Position numbers and translations under genes: made by a program. This document shows positions 1 through 13,600 of a stretch of 64,000 bases of DNA, in pieces. Below the pieces are notes generated by a model. It had not been told where the DNA came from. It did not search any database and saw only the letters and a program-made list of their open reading frames with translations. Positions within the stretch are counted from its first letter, which is position 1, and each line of letters begins with the position of its first letter. The stretch covers positions 16,201,501 through 16,265,500 of the forward strand of contig NC_090131.1 in assembly GCF_040581485.1 (NCBI RefSeq), read 5' to 3'. Source of the stretch: Linepithema humile. Lineage: Eukaryota; Arthropoda; Insecta; Hymenoptera; Formicidae.

Positions 1-3000
1 GTCAACGTACCCTCTCGAGAGGTTTCAAAAGCCACGGTATGTACCTCGCGACTCCGGAAGGAAAGCACCAGAGGATGCCGGGAGGACCGTGGCGAAGCAG
101 AGGGGAAGCGTGCTGCGAAGGTGGAGGATGCACTCCAATGGGTTCCACGACAAAGAGCAAGATCAGTGTGACTCTCAGCTCTCCCCTGGGCTGTGAACAA
201 GGTTCTCACATGTGGTTCTCACCTTGCTGTGGCGAACGTCATGGTTGCAACTTCAAAACGAGGTTAGTCATTGAGAAAGATCCGAATGGACGTGCAGACA
301 TTTTTCATCGTACAGTTAGCAAAACTATGTGTTATAGAGAATCTTCGATAACTGTCAATGACACAAAAATACCTGATAGTTTCAGTTCTATGCGTCTTAC
401 AACGTAAAAGCGGAGTTTTGCTTTCTGATATCACGCGTTGCGAATACAAACTAAGATGTATGCCAGTGTCAAACTCAAACGTATAAAAGTTTCAATCTAC
501 ATAAATTTGCTCCTAATATTCAAACATCAATCATGCATAAAAATATTGATTATGATATTAAATATTGATAAAATTATTCAAAAAATATTCATCGCGCAAA
601 TTGAGAGATATTCATATAACTTATTTGCGATAATTTATTAGATAAAAAAAATTCCTATCTTTTTTAATTATTTTATTATATCAAACTTTAATCTATAAAC
701 TTTAATCTCTCGGCCTGAAAGAACAATGATTCATTCGTTAATTCATATTAACGCTTTCATCCTACGAGAATACATATCAAGCGTGCTCGCGGTGATGCTC
801 AGCGCGATGTATCGCGAATCTTGACGGACCAGCGAGATTTATTCATCCGCTTCATACGCGGGCAGAGACAGTATACGATCTCGTATTGACAGTCACTGGG
901 GGTTCGAATAAGTGGTGCTCTCCGTGGCTGACTTCGGCCGACGGGGGTGCGACTGAGGAGAGTTTACGTCGACAGCGCACGGTAAACCCCCGGAATTGTG
1001 GCTCCCCTTGCGCCTCCAGAGACCCCGGGCCGGGGTATTGAAAATTACATCTTACTCTGCTGTAAGCCACCCACCGCCACCCGTCCTTCGCGAATCAGCC
1101 CCCTCCCCACGCTACCTGCCGAGCGTTGCTGCGATGCGTTTATAATCGACCACAATCGTTTCTCGATGCATCGCGATACTATACAGAACTTTCCCGATAT
1201 CGACGTTGCCGCTTTTGGCTGCTTCCGGAGCGCTTTCAGTTACGCACGCCGTCGGAAGTGCATTACACCGAGCGGCTTAAAATCTGCCAGACTGATGGAA
1301 ATTTATTCTCATTTCGTTTTTATTACCGTCCAGTCTACATCCTCATTCTAGTAATGCTTTCCATGTGTAAAAGCTGATTCGGCCATTGCGGAGTTGGTCG
1401 AAATTAAGCTCCGACTAGAGTCTTCTTATTCTTATTTCACTGTCGCGATATTGATGAAATCGGTGCATGCGACGCCTTCAGGGCGCCTTGAGGTCACGAA
1501 GAAGTCCAAAAGCTCCGCAAAAATATACCTTTGTATAATTTAAACAGGAATGCGAGATGCTCCCGAAGCATTCAAGGGTGCCGTGGCGCGTCGCCACGGG
1601 AGATTCAAGTGAAAAAGGAAACACCCCCGTCCCGCGTGACATCGAATCCCGGCATACATGCATAATAGCGGTGTTTTCGTGACGCGAAGTTCAAGAAGCC
1701 GTGAGCGCGAGTACATCAAAGATGGGCACGCGTTGCGAGAATGACGGGAAAGCGGCGCGAGTCCGAGCTACGGGCACATAAGAAATGTACAAGATCCGAG
1801 TGCAAGGAGGCGAGAGTCCGGACAAAGTTGCGCGCAGAAAAATATTGAAAAGTGAATGCGGCGAGGATGTCGTTTTGAGGACATGTCAGGAAGATAGCGG
1901 CGTTAGGAGCGCGGCGCGGTAAGGGTGGACCGAGGGGAAGGGGGGGGGGGTCTCGTGGAAATATCGCGCGAAAAGCGAGGGAAAAGTATAAACATTTAGA
2001 CAAGTTTAAACTCGGAACTTTCTTTCCGTGGGCCGCGACGAAGGGAGCCCGCGGGCGAGCTGACGTCTTCAAGACTTCAATATTTGTTAAACTCACCGCC
2101 CCACCTCACCGACGTTCTTCCACCTTTCGATGCCGCCGCCTCCTCGCGCACGCTTGTCCTCTATCCGCGTGCCACGGGGCAACCCCTCTTTTATAACGCA
2201 TAAACTCCGGGATATAGGGACGTATACGTGTGACATATAGATTTTATATACGATTACCTCCAAATGCACCGCCGCTTCTCATCCAATCCAATAAACCTAA
2301 GTGATTTTGCGATCGTATTTTCGCGGTTTCATTTCGATTGTGCCGCGAACATGAAGTTTCGGCGCAGAATCCCCATTTAAAACAAAAAACGTTTATACCC
2401 TCTTGCGTAATTTAGGCTTATTTCCTTTCTTCCGATTGCATCTATCTAAAATCTTTATAAATATAAAAAATATTATGCTAATTTATATGTGCTATATGTT
2501 ATTCAAATATTTTTCTATTATATAACAATACAGAAGATAAAGAAAACGAATATTTTATTTCCGTGCAAACTACTACTGTAGATCCAAGCTTTAAGTTTTA
2601 TTTCAAATATTCTGTATTACATCAGCAAAGTATGCTGGAAATGCTCGTACGATCCGGCTCTAACATTTAGCAAGGCCATTTGTGTAAGACGAGATGGGCG
2701 ATCTATTACCATTAACGCACCCGCCCTGTTCTTGAAATGATCACACACAAAGTGCATTCAGTACATACGGCGGTAAGAGGGAACATAAATCCTTTAATAT
2801 TCGCCGGAGATTACGCTTACTTGGCGCGCGTCTAGCCAACGGCCTTTCCCGACCATGACGGCTATGAGAACGTACACCGGCGCCGATGTAACTGGAACAG
2901 CCTGGAAGTGGAATCATCCGAAGTCCAAAGCGAGCGAAGAGCGAGAGGGTCGTAGAGTTGGTAATTGGCAATATGAGTGGCTGGATCCTGCAGGATGTCG

Positions 3001-6000
3001 GGTCAGTCGCGCGCCCCTGGGAGCACCCCCTTTTCTGGGGTGGCGGACCACCGCCACCTCCCTGCCTTTCCCTTCCTCCCCGCTGGGTCTCTCTCGTCCC
3101 ACCCACCTCCGGTCCCGACGATGGGGGTCGAGGGGAAGCAGGAATCAAATTGAGTTTCATACTCGCAGGGACTCTCACCCTGTACACTGTTCGTAAGGTC
3201 GTGCGTCCCGGCTACACGCTCCCGCGTCGCTCCGCACGTCTGATTTTAGGAACGGCTGGTTCCGACCAGCTCTGATCTCGCCCGCCTTCCATATCGGCAT
3301 TTTAACGCCGGTAATTGCGCCGATCCGGCGACGAGATCCAGATACCGAAGCGAAAACTTGGCGACCCGGAAAATATACGCGGGCCTTGCCGCCCCTTTGA
3401 GTCTAACCCGGTCTAAAATATTAACTAACCAACCTCTCTTTAAATACAATTTAAATACAATTTGCGTAAACATTTTGCAAAAAAACTTTTAGAAATTATT
3501 TGTTGTTGTGCAATTAAATGCAAAAAAATCGTATATCTTAAGAAAGTAATCTTCTCGATATTTACTTGCGCAAATAACGATAATAGTAAAATGAGGGCAT
3601 TGATAATCAGTGCGCTTCAGTTGTAGGGTGGAATGAAGCCAAAGGGGTTGACGCGAGGGGAGTGGAAAAAGGAGGAGAAGACCGCTCGGTTGTGCGGCGG
3701 CGTCTGGACCGCGGATAATAGGAAACTGCCGGGGTATCTCTGCTAATCACGTTAAGTCCGGCAGACCGCTTTGTGCCCCGCGAACGAGCCACCGGCCGAA
3801 ATTCCCAAGTCCGAAACTCACGACCAACATGAACGCAATCCCGCCAGTTTCTCCTCATTCTCACCCCTTCGTGCTTTCCCTATCCGCGCTCACGGCACAA
3901 CGGACCATCCGGCAAAGCGAAACTGAAATTCAACCTCTTCCACTTCGTTCTCATCAAGCGCCGTGTACGTAACCGCGCGTTGAAAACTTGCAAAACTGTC
4001 GGCGAACGTAAATGGCAATTTTTCATAAAATTCAGCGATTTTAAAAATTTGGTTTTCACAACTTCGGTCGTAAAAAGTCTTATTATACGGCTTCTTTTTC
4101 TTGGCGATACCTTCGGCGATCCCTGGAGAGAATGGAGAATATTAGAAGTATCTCGTTCATCTCCGCATCGGATCACGCATTGGATTTCTTGTTACACCAT
4201 GCTTGCATACGACGAGGGTGGAGTGACGCCAACTTCCTCCGCCACAAAGTCCAGCACTATGAGCGTGTCATAACTTCAGACAAGCTTTCCGACTTGTGAA
4301 TCTCATTAAAATCATTGGTGCGTGCTTTTCGGTTTCCAGGCTTCGCGCCGAGCGACCGACGAGTCTATTAAGATGACCACGTCCCCGTGATATTGCTCAG
4401 ACATCAAGCCGCACCACACCTCCCTATTTGCAGATATCTATACGTTTCCGTTGCAAATTCTTTTTCATTTATGATTTGCGAAAAAATATTGGCTTAATAA
4501 ACACGCAAATAATGTATATATGTCTAAAATTTACATTAAATTAAACTGAAATATCCATCTGTTACAATCAGATTGTAATACATTATGTTTACGAGAAAAG
4601 TAATGATAAAATTACGTCATAAAATGAACATATCATTATCTAATGCATAAATCTCAATCTACAATTTTATATATTTTATTTGTTATTTAAGAAAAGCTAA
4701 CCACTTATCGTCAAAACCGTTGCCTTTCATCGTCTTTAACTTAATCTTGACAAAGTAATGTTTGATTACATATACGGCAAATTTATACAGCAAAAGTAAT
4801 ATATTTATCGTTCGGCACCCCTCGTTATCTGCACGCTAGTCGCAAAAGTATGTGTGCAAGTATTTATCGTAAATATTCCAAGTGGTTTAACCCCTGTGGG
4901 AGTCCGTATCGTCGTCGAAGAACCGACGTTATAAGAAGCATGCTTCAAGAAAGTTTTTAATGTGTTTTAAGGGGGATACGTCCAAATAAACGTCTGACAG
5001 TCGTCCAAAACATATCGTAAATTTTTCAGACATTTGTCACACAGCGCACTTCTACGCGCGTTGATGCGATGAAATATCGCGATGGACTAATCTAATTGGC
5101 AAAATAAAAGTTCAGGAAATGTTATCGATAAGTTGCAGCGTAACCGTATTTTTTCAAGCACGCGAAAGAAAACCTTTCTTCTTCGAGAGCGGACGGAGAA
5201 CGCTTAGGTGCCCATCTTTTTTCCGCGGGGTCGATTAAACTCTTTCGCGGTCGGTGCAATAGAAGGTCGAGTGTAATTTGTAGAAGAAAGACCGACCAAA
5301 AAGGGTTGCTCCCACGAAAGGCGGTCGGGGTGGGGATAATGCGACCCTTGAGATGCCAGACCGCAGAGTGATCTACGATGGCCTATCACATCCTCCGTGT
5401 ACTTATACCGTATCGCAGCGGGCCCGGTCAGCCCGAACGCTGTTCGCGGTGCAAAGGTAAAAACAGGGAGGTCCGATTTTGCGGGCCGTAGAAAATTAAA
5501 CCACCGCGAAAAGTATGCAAATTCGTGCAAAAACCGAACCGGCACACTCCGCCCGCCCTCATCCCGCTTGCTCGAGTACACCCGCCCCCTTTCGTCCGTC
5601 CAAACCTCGTTACGTTCCGGACCCGGACCGCCAGACCGAAAACTCATTAACGAATGCAAACGAGGTAACGTTGTGGACAAATTTAATAAAATCGTGCACG
5701 CGCAATTAGTTTCGCCGGGAGTAAACACGTTCTGGCGAGAGAGAGAGGGGGAGAGAGAGCTGTCCCCTTCCCGATATGCAGAAATCCACAACTTCTCGCC
5801 CTACCTGGACAAAAGCCTGTTGTAAAATTTTACAATGCAAATGATATGCATTGTTTTTAAAAATGTCGATAAACTTTATTCCAATAAATTTGTTTTCTTC
5901 TAACCTTCGTATCAAAATTAGTTTGCGAATGTAAGTCTTGTTGCGTCAGATCAGTAAAACATTCGATGTATTAATTAATTGGAAGCATTTTAACTTACGC

Positions 6001-7619
6001 AGTTTGAACTATCGCGACGAAATGTACTTTATTTTTGTGCTGAATATGTTTCGGTATTTATATAAAATCCACTTAGATATCATACATTTTGTATGCCTCT
6101 CAGCTCTTGCCAGACCCTAATATAGTTTCTTTCCATATCCAAGAGTCAGCATCCAAAGAAAACGTACTGACATTGATTTATATGTGTCGAAAATCAAGTT
6201 TGCAGTTTGTGGTCGACATTTGAATATTGTGTTTGAATATTTTACACCGACCGTCAGTTTCGCTTAAAATATGTTATGACATGGATTCGCGGCGAGTTCT
6301 AAATGCAACAAATAGCAGCGTAAACTTTTGCACATAGCAATAATAACGCATTTGTTATTGTTTGTTATAATAAATTAGAATTCTTAATATAATACTTAAT
6401 ATGAAATATTTCTTTGCTGTAACATAGGATATTATCACAGAATTAATAATTGCAAGTAAAAGAGAAAACTTTTTATTTGTTTACATGCACAAAAAAACAA
6501 GAATGCGTTTGAGGCGTTAATAATATTTTGGAAAAGTGTAATAATCACATCTCATTTCTTTTTCTCTTCTATACATCCTGTTCCATACAGTTGGAGCCGC
6601 AAATTGAATCTCCCCGAAACGACAGGATGCTTCATTATTTAGCAGCGGCTTCCGTCGGCTATTTGCAAAATTATTGTTACGGAATTGGGACGAGGGTGGC
6701 GTTCGAGCCACCAAAAGAAACGAGTTCACGTTCTTTTTCCAACCTCCATTTAGGTTCTCTCGTAAAAAACTCGAACATATACTCCTGGCATCGCACGTTT
6801 CTTTCACTAGGCTCAATATTGTGAAACAATTGTAAGAAGAAAATGTATAATGGACTTAATATGTATTAATATATGTAGCTTATACTTAAATTTCACAATC
6901 AATATGCAATTATTATTATGTCTAAAAATATAATGATTTAATTACATTCGAAAAATTTGATCATTCAATTTTTTGTAGTGTAGTTATTTATATTGTACAT
7001 ATAAGATAAGTATATTGAAGTGAAATACAGAGGCGATTGTAACTTTTTTAAGTAGAGAATAAAATTTTTGTAGTGCAAGTAATTTATTTTACCGCGTGCC
7101 GCTGTGACATTCGCGATTATTCTCGAGAATCCTTTACAACGGACCCATTTGGATCGATCAAACGAGATTTCCGGCACGTAATAGCAGCGATATGTCTTGC
7201 CATCAGACGGAGCCGATCCTTTCGGAGAGGACACTGATTCTCGCGCGCACGAGGCGGGCGGATCTCCCAGTGTCGAGACCCTGTCGACCGAAAGAGAATA
7301 AAACATTGTGGCGCGCCCCCCGCGAGACATCGGCGGATGATTTGTGAGTGGAAACAATAAGCGCCCCCTGCAATATTCATCACGAGAAGATCCCCCGCGC
7401 ACCATCGCCGTAGTGCCGGCTGCCGGCACGTTCCGGCAAAAGAAGAAGAACTGCCGGTGGTCGGGGTGGGAGATGTCCAGCTAAAAGTTTGATGGGTTAC
7501 CGCGTGCCCTGGGGAGAACGGCCGCAAGGCGCATTGCTAGGCACCTCGCGTGGCCGCGTCGCAGAACCTGAAGGATTTCGGGATTCTATCAAACTGGACA
7601 ATGCAATAATGTGTCGTTT
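1..7619. other. intergenic mosaic, no gene recognised
   Basis: CpG-rich stretches (about 980-1130, 1890-2170, 2820-3260, 3600-3900, 5200-5800, 7120-7560) alternate with AT-rich ones (2400-2600, 4440-4830, 6350-6530, 6830-7090). Open frames exist in the CpG-rich parts on both strands at once, which argues for low stop-codon density and not coding. Only the poly-G run at 1940 stands out. Confidence 0.6.
1940..1950. repeat. poly-G run, 11 bp
   Basis: Eleven consecutive G in a CpG-rich block. A length error here would be easy in sequencing. Confidence 0.8.
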
Positions 7620-7631
7620 CCCCCCCCCCCC
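7620..7631. repeat. poly-C run, 12 bp
   Basis: Twelve consecutive C directly after a CpG-rich block. Confidence 0.8.
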
Positions 7632-10600
7632 TCTTTCCACCGCCCTACGGTTATCACGTGAAAAATAGGCGTGCTGGGTGCTCCATCCCGCGGGATCGTG
7701 TTCGGCAGAAACGCGTGATACGTTTAGTTTCGCGATACTGGATTGGCAGACGTAAAAAGCAGCACCGAAAACATATTTTTTGATCCCGGTCGTTTCGCTA
7801 TTCTATACGCGTCGATTTTTCAACCGCTACTTGCAGAAAAGTACGGCTTACCATCGACTGCTCTTATCCGCTCTGATAACGAAATATTTTATCCGCGTGT
7901 CGTCGCGCTTATTGCAAGCGGATCGTATGAATTATTGATTTCGGTATTTTATATTTCTGCGTTTAATCCGAGACGAGACAGTTATAACTCGCATTTCGCA
8001 TGTACGGTATTCGGAAAGTCCAAAGTACACCTATCCAAGGCCCGTGGGGTTTTTCGCGGTCGTAACTATGCTCTTCCTCCATTCTCGGTTCTCCGAAACG
8101 TTCAAACACATCTCGACCACGGGCAAACACAAATCTTAGATACTCCGGGACATTTTAAATTGGCTATTATACTATTTAACTTGAGGGACCGCTACGCACC
8201 GAGTCAGGGCAGGTCACAGAGAGTAGGTAGAGTTCACTCGCGGTGCACAAATTCCACACATGTAACTACCATTCAAACCAAAGCAAACAGTGTTAACCGT
8301 ATTTGCCTACGTCCCTACTTGGCGATCTAATGTCTTCCCGTTTCGCAAAAGATATTAAAATTTCACGTCCACAACGCGGGACGGAAGTTTAGACATCTGG
8401 CTTTCATTCTAAAAATCGGCGATCAAAGTTCTCGATTAATATCAATACAATATTGCAGAGCTTTGTTAATTTTTGTGCCCGACGCACGACTATACTCGGG
8501 GACAAAACTTTCTGTTCTCGATTCGATCGTTAAACATGACTCATGCTTAACTTCGGACCGTCTTTCATTGACTCTGATAACCCAAAGGGATTTCGACGTA
8601 ATCTTGAAAGAGAATTCATAATTATCTTCATGGAGAATCTTCGATGGTCGAGTGCTTTCGGCTTCAGTAGTAAAGTAATTTTGTAGTCAAGTGATCAGAG
8701 TCTTACTTAAAGGCACATACAAAGTGCGTACTACGTTGCCACAAAGTGTACTTATGTCATAAATAATCAGCTGAAGATTATAAGATATGCAGGAGAAAAA
8801 AATAACCTATGGGACTTCTTCGTACGCTTTTATGCGCTTAACTTGCTGAGAAAGATGCGAGGAAATTGGCCGGCGCCGAATGTGCACCAGGAGCAAACAG
8901 AAGACAATGAGTCGAGGTTTTTAATCGAGTCTCCTGTTCCCTGCAGCGGAATTAACTCAAATTACACTGCACGGTGCCGTGCTCTCAATGTCGATTTAGA
9001 ATTCATGCAGTCTTTTCAAAATTTCCATTGTGCACGATGTAAGCGTAGAATAATGACAACCAGCATGATACGATTGTCGCTGTTTTAAAAGACTTTCTTC
9101 GTCATACTTATTTCATTTATTTCGCTCAAAGATCCGAGCACAATGTTTCATCACGACTGTGCGAATAATAATTGCAAAATTAATTTGATAACTTTTATAA
9201 TGACTGATTAAAGAAGAATCGCGTATTAATAAATAATTATTTCATCTTGATATATTAAATATAAATAGCAAATGTATGTTAAAATTTGGCATCGAAAATT
9301 TGATTGACAACAATACACTTTCGGTTTAAACCTTCAGAAAGTTTTGCGTACTTTGTTAATATACAAAAATAAGTAAACTGATCATCGCAATAATACGTCG
9401 ATTTTTCCGATCATAAACGTCAGCGACAAAAATACTACGCACTACGAAATGCAGAATACTGGTTTACGACGCGAACGTATACGAAACTCATAAAATCGCG
9501 ACGGGCGGAAAACGAAAGAGGTCCTCCACGTCGGTTTCCATGGGACTGAGAAATAAAAATGAGTCTGTCGCTTCCCATATTAAGTGTAGGCAGCTACCGT
9601 CCAGGACACCCATGGGGCGCGAGCTGGATCGCAGCGACGTATTTAAATAAAACATTGTATCGCGCTGCAATTCACCCTTCTACCCCACGAATATCTCCTA
9701 CCACGCCCTCCAGCAAATAAACAAATTAAGCTGCATCGGATGTACCGCACTGCAGGGGCGACTTCGGTGCTTAACAAACTGCCCGGCATGTCCTCTTCGT
9801 AACCAGTATTTTTGCTCTTTAGACTACTATCGTGTTGTTTTATAAATTAAGTCGGTGACCCCGTTCATGCATTCGAAAGAACTTAAATCGGTGCGACAAT
9901 ATGCTAAAACTTTACACCCGCACGAATGCATGTCCATATTTCTACACAAATTGCTTATCTAAATAATTCTTTTTATCAATTTTATTTTTTGACGTCAAAA
10001 GTTTAGAAATTAGGAAGATCGATAAGTTACATATGGATACAAAAGACACAAAGATTTGTATCCTTTCAAAAAAATCACATCGGAAGACGAGAGTCGCGTT
10101 ATAAGAAACATCATGTTCAAGACGGTTTGTCTGCTTTTTATAACAGTAAACGAAAAATAGTCAGTACGAAACGCCATTCACAACGACAAAGAAGCCGCTC
10201 GATGCGTCTCTCTGGTCTCCGGGGAAAGAGCAGAACGATTAATCAGCTGTTGGCGAGGCGGAGGAGAGCACGTCCCTAAGGATACAACGGAACTCGCACA
10301 ATGTTTCTTTCCTTCGGACTGCGTGGCCGTCGGTGAATCGCGTGAAAACCACCGATTTTCACGTAGGAAGGCCACGCGCGTGAGGCTCATGATGACTCGG
10401 CGATCCGTCCAAATATTTGACTTTCCGAAATCCCAGAAGAATGTCGGGTTGAATTTTGGTCAGGTACACGCTCGTTGAAACTCCCTAGAGAGAGCAGATC
10501 ATTGCGATCTGCGGTGTAAACTATATTTTGTCTGTATATTGTGCTATTTTTTTCTTGTTTGACATCGCTTTTTCCAAATACTTCTCAATGGATTAGAATA

Positions 10601-13600
10601 AGATCTCCTAATTGATCGTTATTCATAGTTATTCGACGGTTAAAGCCCTTCCGCGTCTCGCACGACAATGTATTATAGTTCCATTTTTCAAACCGCGCAA
10701 TTTCACCTTATTATTTCAAGCGTACGTTTCATCTTACGCGCATGACGTGCGGCGATTCATTTAAAACTCCCCGGAAATGCGCACACGTCAGTTCTCATCA
10801 GTATTACTGTCACGAAACAGATAGCGGCGAAACTCGCGAACGAACGAAGTGCAAAGTACGTGAGCTATGCCGCGCGTCAGTTTGCCGCGCGAGAGCCCGA
10901 GATTTACGCGAGTTTTACATTCCTCGACACGGCCGGAACGATCCATCATTTACCCGTGTCCGACTCACGAAAGTATCATCCCCTATCGGCGGTAATCCCG
11001 CGGCTTTCCGCTATCTCGGGGCTAGCGCCAAACTTTCGCGAAGAACTCCAGTTTTTTTTCCTCCTCCGGTTCTACTTAGGACTCCCCCGCTTTCCCGTCC
11101 GCGCGCGCGGACGCTCCGACCGCCGGCTTCTTCTCGTTGTTTCTTCTCTCGTCTTGGTGGGAAAAAGCCGCCGGAATGTTCCCGCATGCATCACGGTGTC
11201 CCGCGCGCGAGCAACACCATCTCGCCGGAGAATACGAAAATCCCGCAAAGCAGCACACCGGGCCCCTGGTGGCTTTCTAAGGCGCGCAGAAGCCGCGCGA
11301 GCCACGGAATTTCATGAGGACCGCCGAACCGCCACGATGAATATTTCTCCGGGTCCGCGGATTATCATACGGAATGAGATTGCGCCTGAATCATTGATGG
11401 ACCACCGCCCGGCCGATGCCGTAGCTCTCGGGATGTGCGAGCTACGAGCGCCGGAAGGCGACGACTGCGATTTTTCGCGCCGCGAATCATCGCCCGTCCG
11501 TACACGACGTGTGCTAACTACTTTGCGCTGAAAACACATTTTGCTTTTGCATTTACGGAATAATTATGGTGTTTACAAATTTGCGCGATACACGTATTAT
11601 ACGCGTTAATGCGCGATACGCGTATATAATATATTACGATGTTGATATTTTATATTCTTAGAATAATTGCCGAGTGGCATTCCTTTCAAATGTTACGTAA
11701 TGCAATACTTTTTACATAAAATGTAATTAAATTAAAAAGTGTCATAATTAAATTGTATATTAGTTAATGGAAACTAACTATAAATTAGCATTGCATGTAT
11801 CTTTTCGTGTCGCGTACATATTATGTCATATGAATCTCTTAAAAACTAAACTGATGAAATGTATAAAATAAAAAGCAGAGAAATTGATAAATATTGGTAA
11901 AAATATTATTTATATCACTTTGATACTAAAATTACAAAACGTAAATCAGTTTGATTGTTCAGAGATTCATGTAACATTTAGAAAAGATATAAAACGTATG
12001 ATGCAATTACGCATGGTGCAGTCAATAATAGATTGAAACAATTCGCCCTACACGCGTCCGTATAATAAATTGTCACGTCTTATAATTACAAGCGGTCTCC
12101 TGCTTCCCCGGAACGTGACAGCCCAACCGCGATTTTGTATACCGAACGAATTCAGAGCGGACGGGGACATACGATCGACGGAATGAGACGAATGCACAAA
12201 CAGACGCACGTCATTTGTTCGACGTCCCTCGTCGTTGTTTGCATCCTGCATCCAGCGCCCCAAATAATCGCGGCCGGTCCTTTTCTCCCGCCGTGCTACC
12301 GAGCCTACCGACAAATTGCACCCGGATTCTCCTGGGAATCCTACGAAGTTATGACCGAGGCTGACGACTTTCCGACTCCCGTAATTACCGTTCTACGCTC
12401 GTGCCCTCCCGAATTCGTCCCAAAAGTATTGGGAAACCTCGTGCGCGTGCACGTAGACATCATTTCCAAAATATAGTAGAGATTGGCAGCTAATCTACCG
12501 CCCGGCCCGTATCGCTGACAATTTCGCCGTGTAACTCAATCTCTCATCAAGCTTAATGCTTAAGACAAATCCCAACAAGTCATCCGACCTGTCACCTTAG
12601 TTGATATCCTATCAAGGATGAAACGTGTTTTCTTCGAAAAATGTTGAAAGTCAAATCTAAATTATTTATAAATTAACACAGATTTAAATTAATAGACAAT
12701 TGCATAGGCAAAATCGCACAATGAGAAATTCAAGATATATAAACCGTGTATTGCGAAACATTTCGAAATCATATCGCCACCATCTCGAAACGCTCGTCTA
12801 GAAACGCATACATTGCACTATGCTGAAGAGCACGTATCTATTCGCGCCGAGCGCATCTTCGATTTGAGAGCATCGGAGGGTACGAGGATTAATGGCGGCC
12901 GTACTTTTGGCACAATAATAAAAAGATATCGGAAGATGCGCGGTGCACGCGGTGCACCGAGAGTTCGCGCCCTCTGCGCCGATCCTGTGCATAGCCCGGC
13001 CGTCTTGCCGAGTGCGAAGGGGGTGGAGTGAGTAGGGAATAGAGAGATAGCCGGGGTGTACTAGGGTTTTCAGGCGTATATAGGTGGAATATCGCAAGGA
13101 AAGGCGCACAGGGGTTGCGCGTACGGCCACCAGGGGCGTGTCCGGTACCGCCTTCGCAGCTGGCAACCCCCGTGAAATCCGCCAGCCGCTCTGGGCCCCC
13201 ACTCCGGCGGGGCCACCTATGCACCTTAACTCTTAATTTGCAGGGACCTCGCTCTTAATTGCGGAGCACTGCTCCGACCTCCTGCACCTGCGCGATGAGA
13301 ATGCGTGGCTGCGGCCATCCGTAAAGCCATCGACTTTCTAACGTCGCGTCGAGCAAACCCCAATCGCTTTCGGATTAATTTTGCAAAGCAAAAGGGCTTC
13401 GTGCAATCCACTTTGGAAAATGTGGGATTGCATAAGGAAGTGCATAACATAGACGAAAACAGGACTTTGTGATCGATGTAATCCTCTCGACTTATTACGT
13501 GACGTACAACACGGAACGTGATTATGTCTTTGTTGGTACATAATTTTCTGTTCGGTGTAATTTGAATTATTAAAGATGATGTGATATTCCAGTTGCACAA

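Noticed and set aside
39..407. 122-codon ATG-initiated frame on +
   Set aside because: Has a real ATG, but composition is irregular and I recognise no domain. A 3' or 5' piece of an unseen gene at the window edge cannot be excluded.
3013..3022. COE-like core with one mismatch (GCCCCTGGGA), and a similar one at 182-191
   Set aside because: They match 9 of the 10 positions of the short core and lack the flanking AT/AT. Several such weak sites are expected by chance in 64 kb.
5204..5791. 195-codon open frame on -
   Set aside because: Starts at TTG, overlaps a long frame on the other strand, and matches no family I know.
7743..8330. 195-codon open frame on +
   Set aside because: Starts with TTG and contains no ATG at all, has no recognisable domain, and shows no splice-site context. 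Best taken as a chance open frame.
10860..11531. 223-codon open frame on +, the longest in the window
   Set aside because: Starts at GTG and lies in a CpG-rich block where other frames on both strands are also open. Arg- and Ser-rich content looks like translated non-coding GC-rich DNA.
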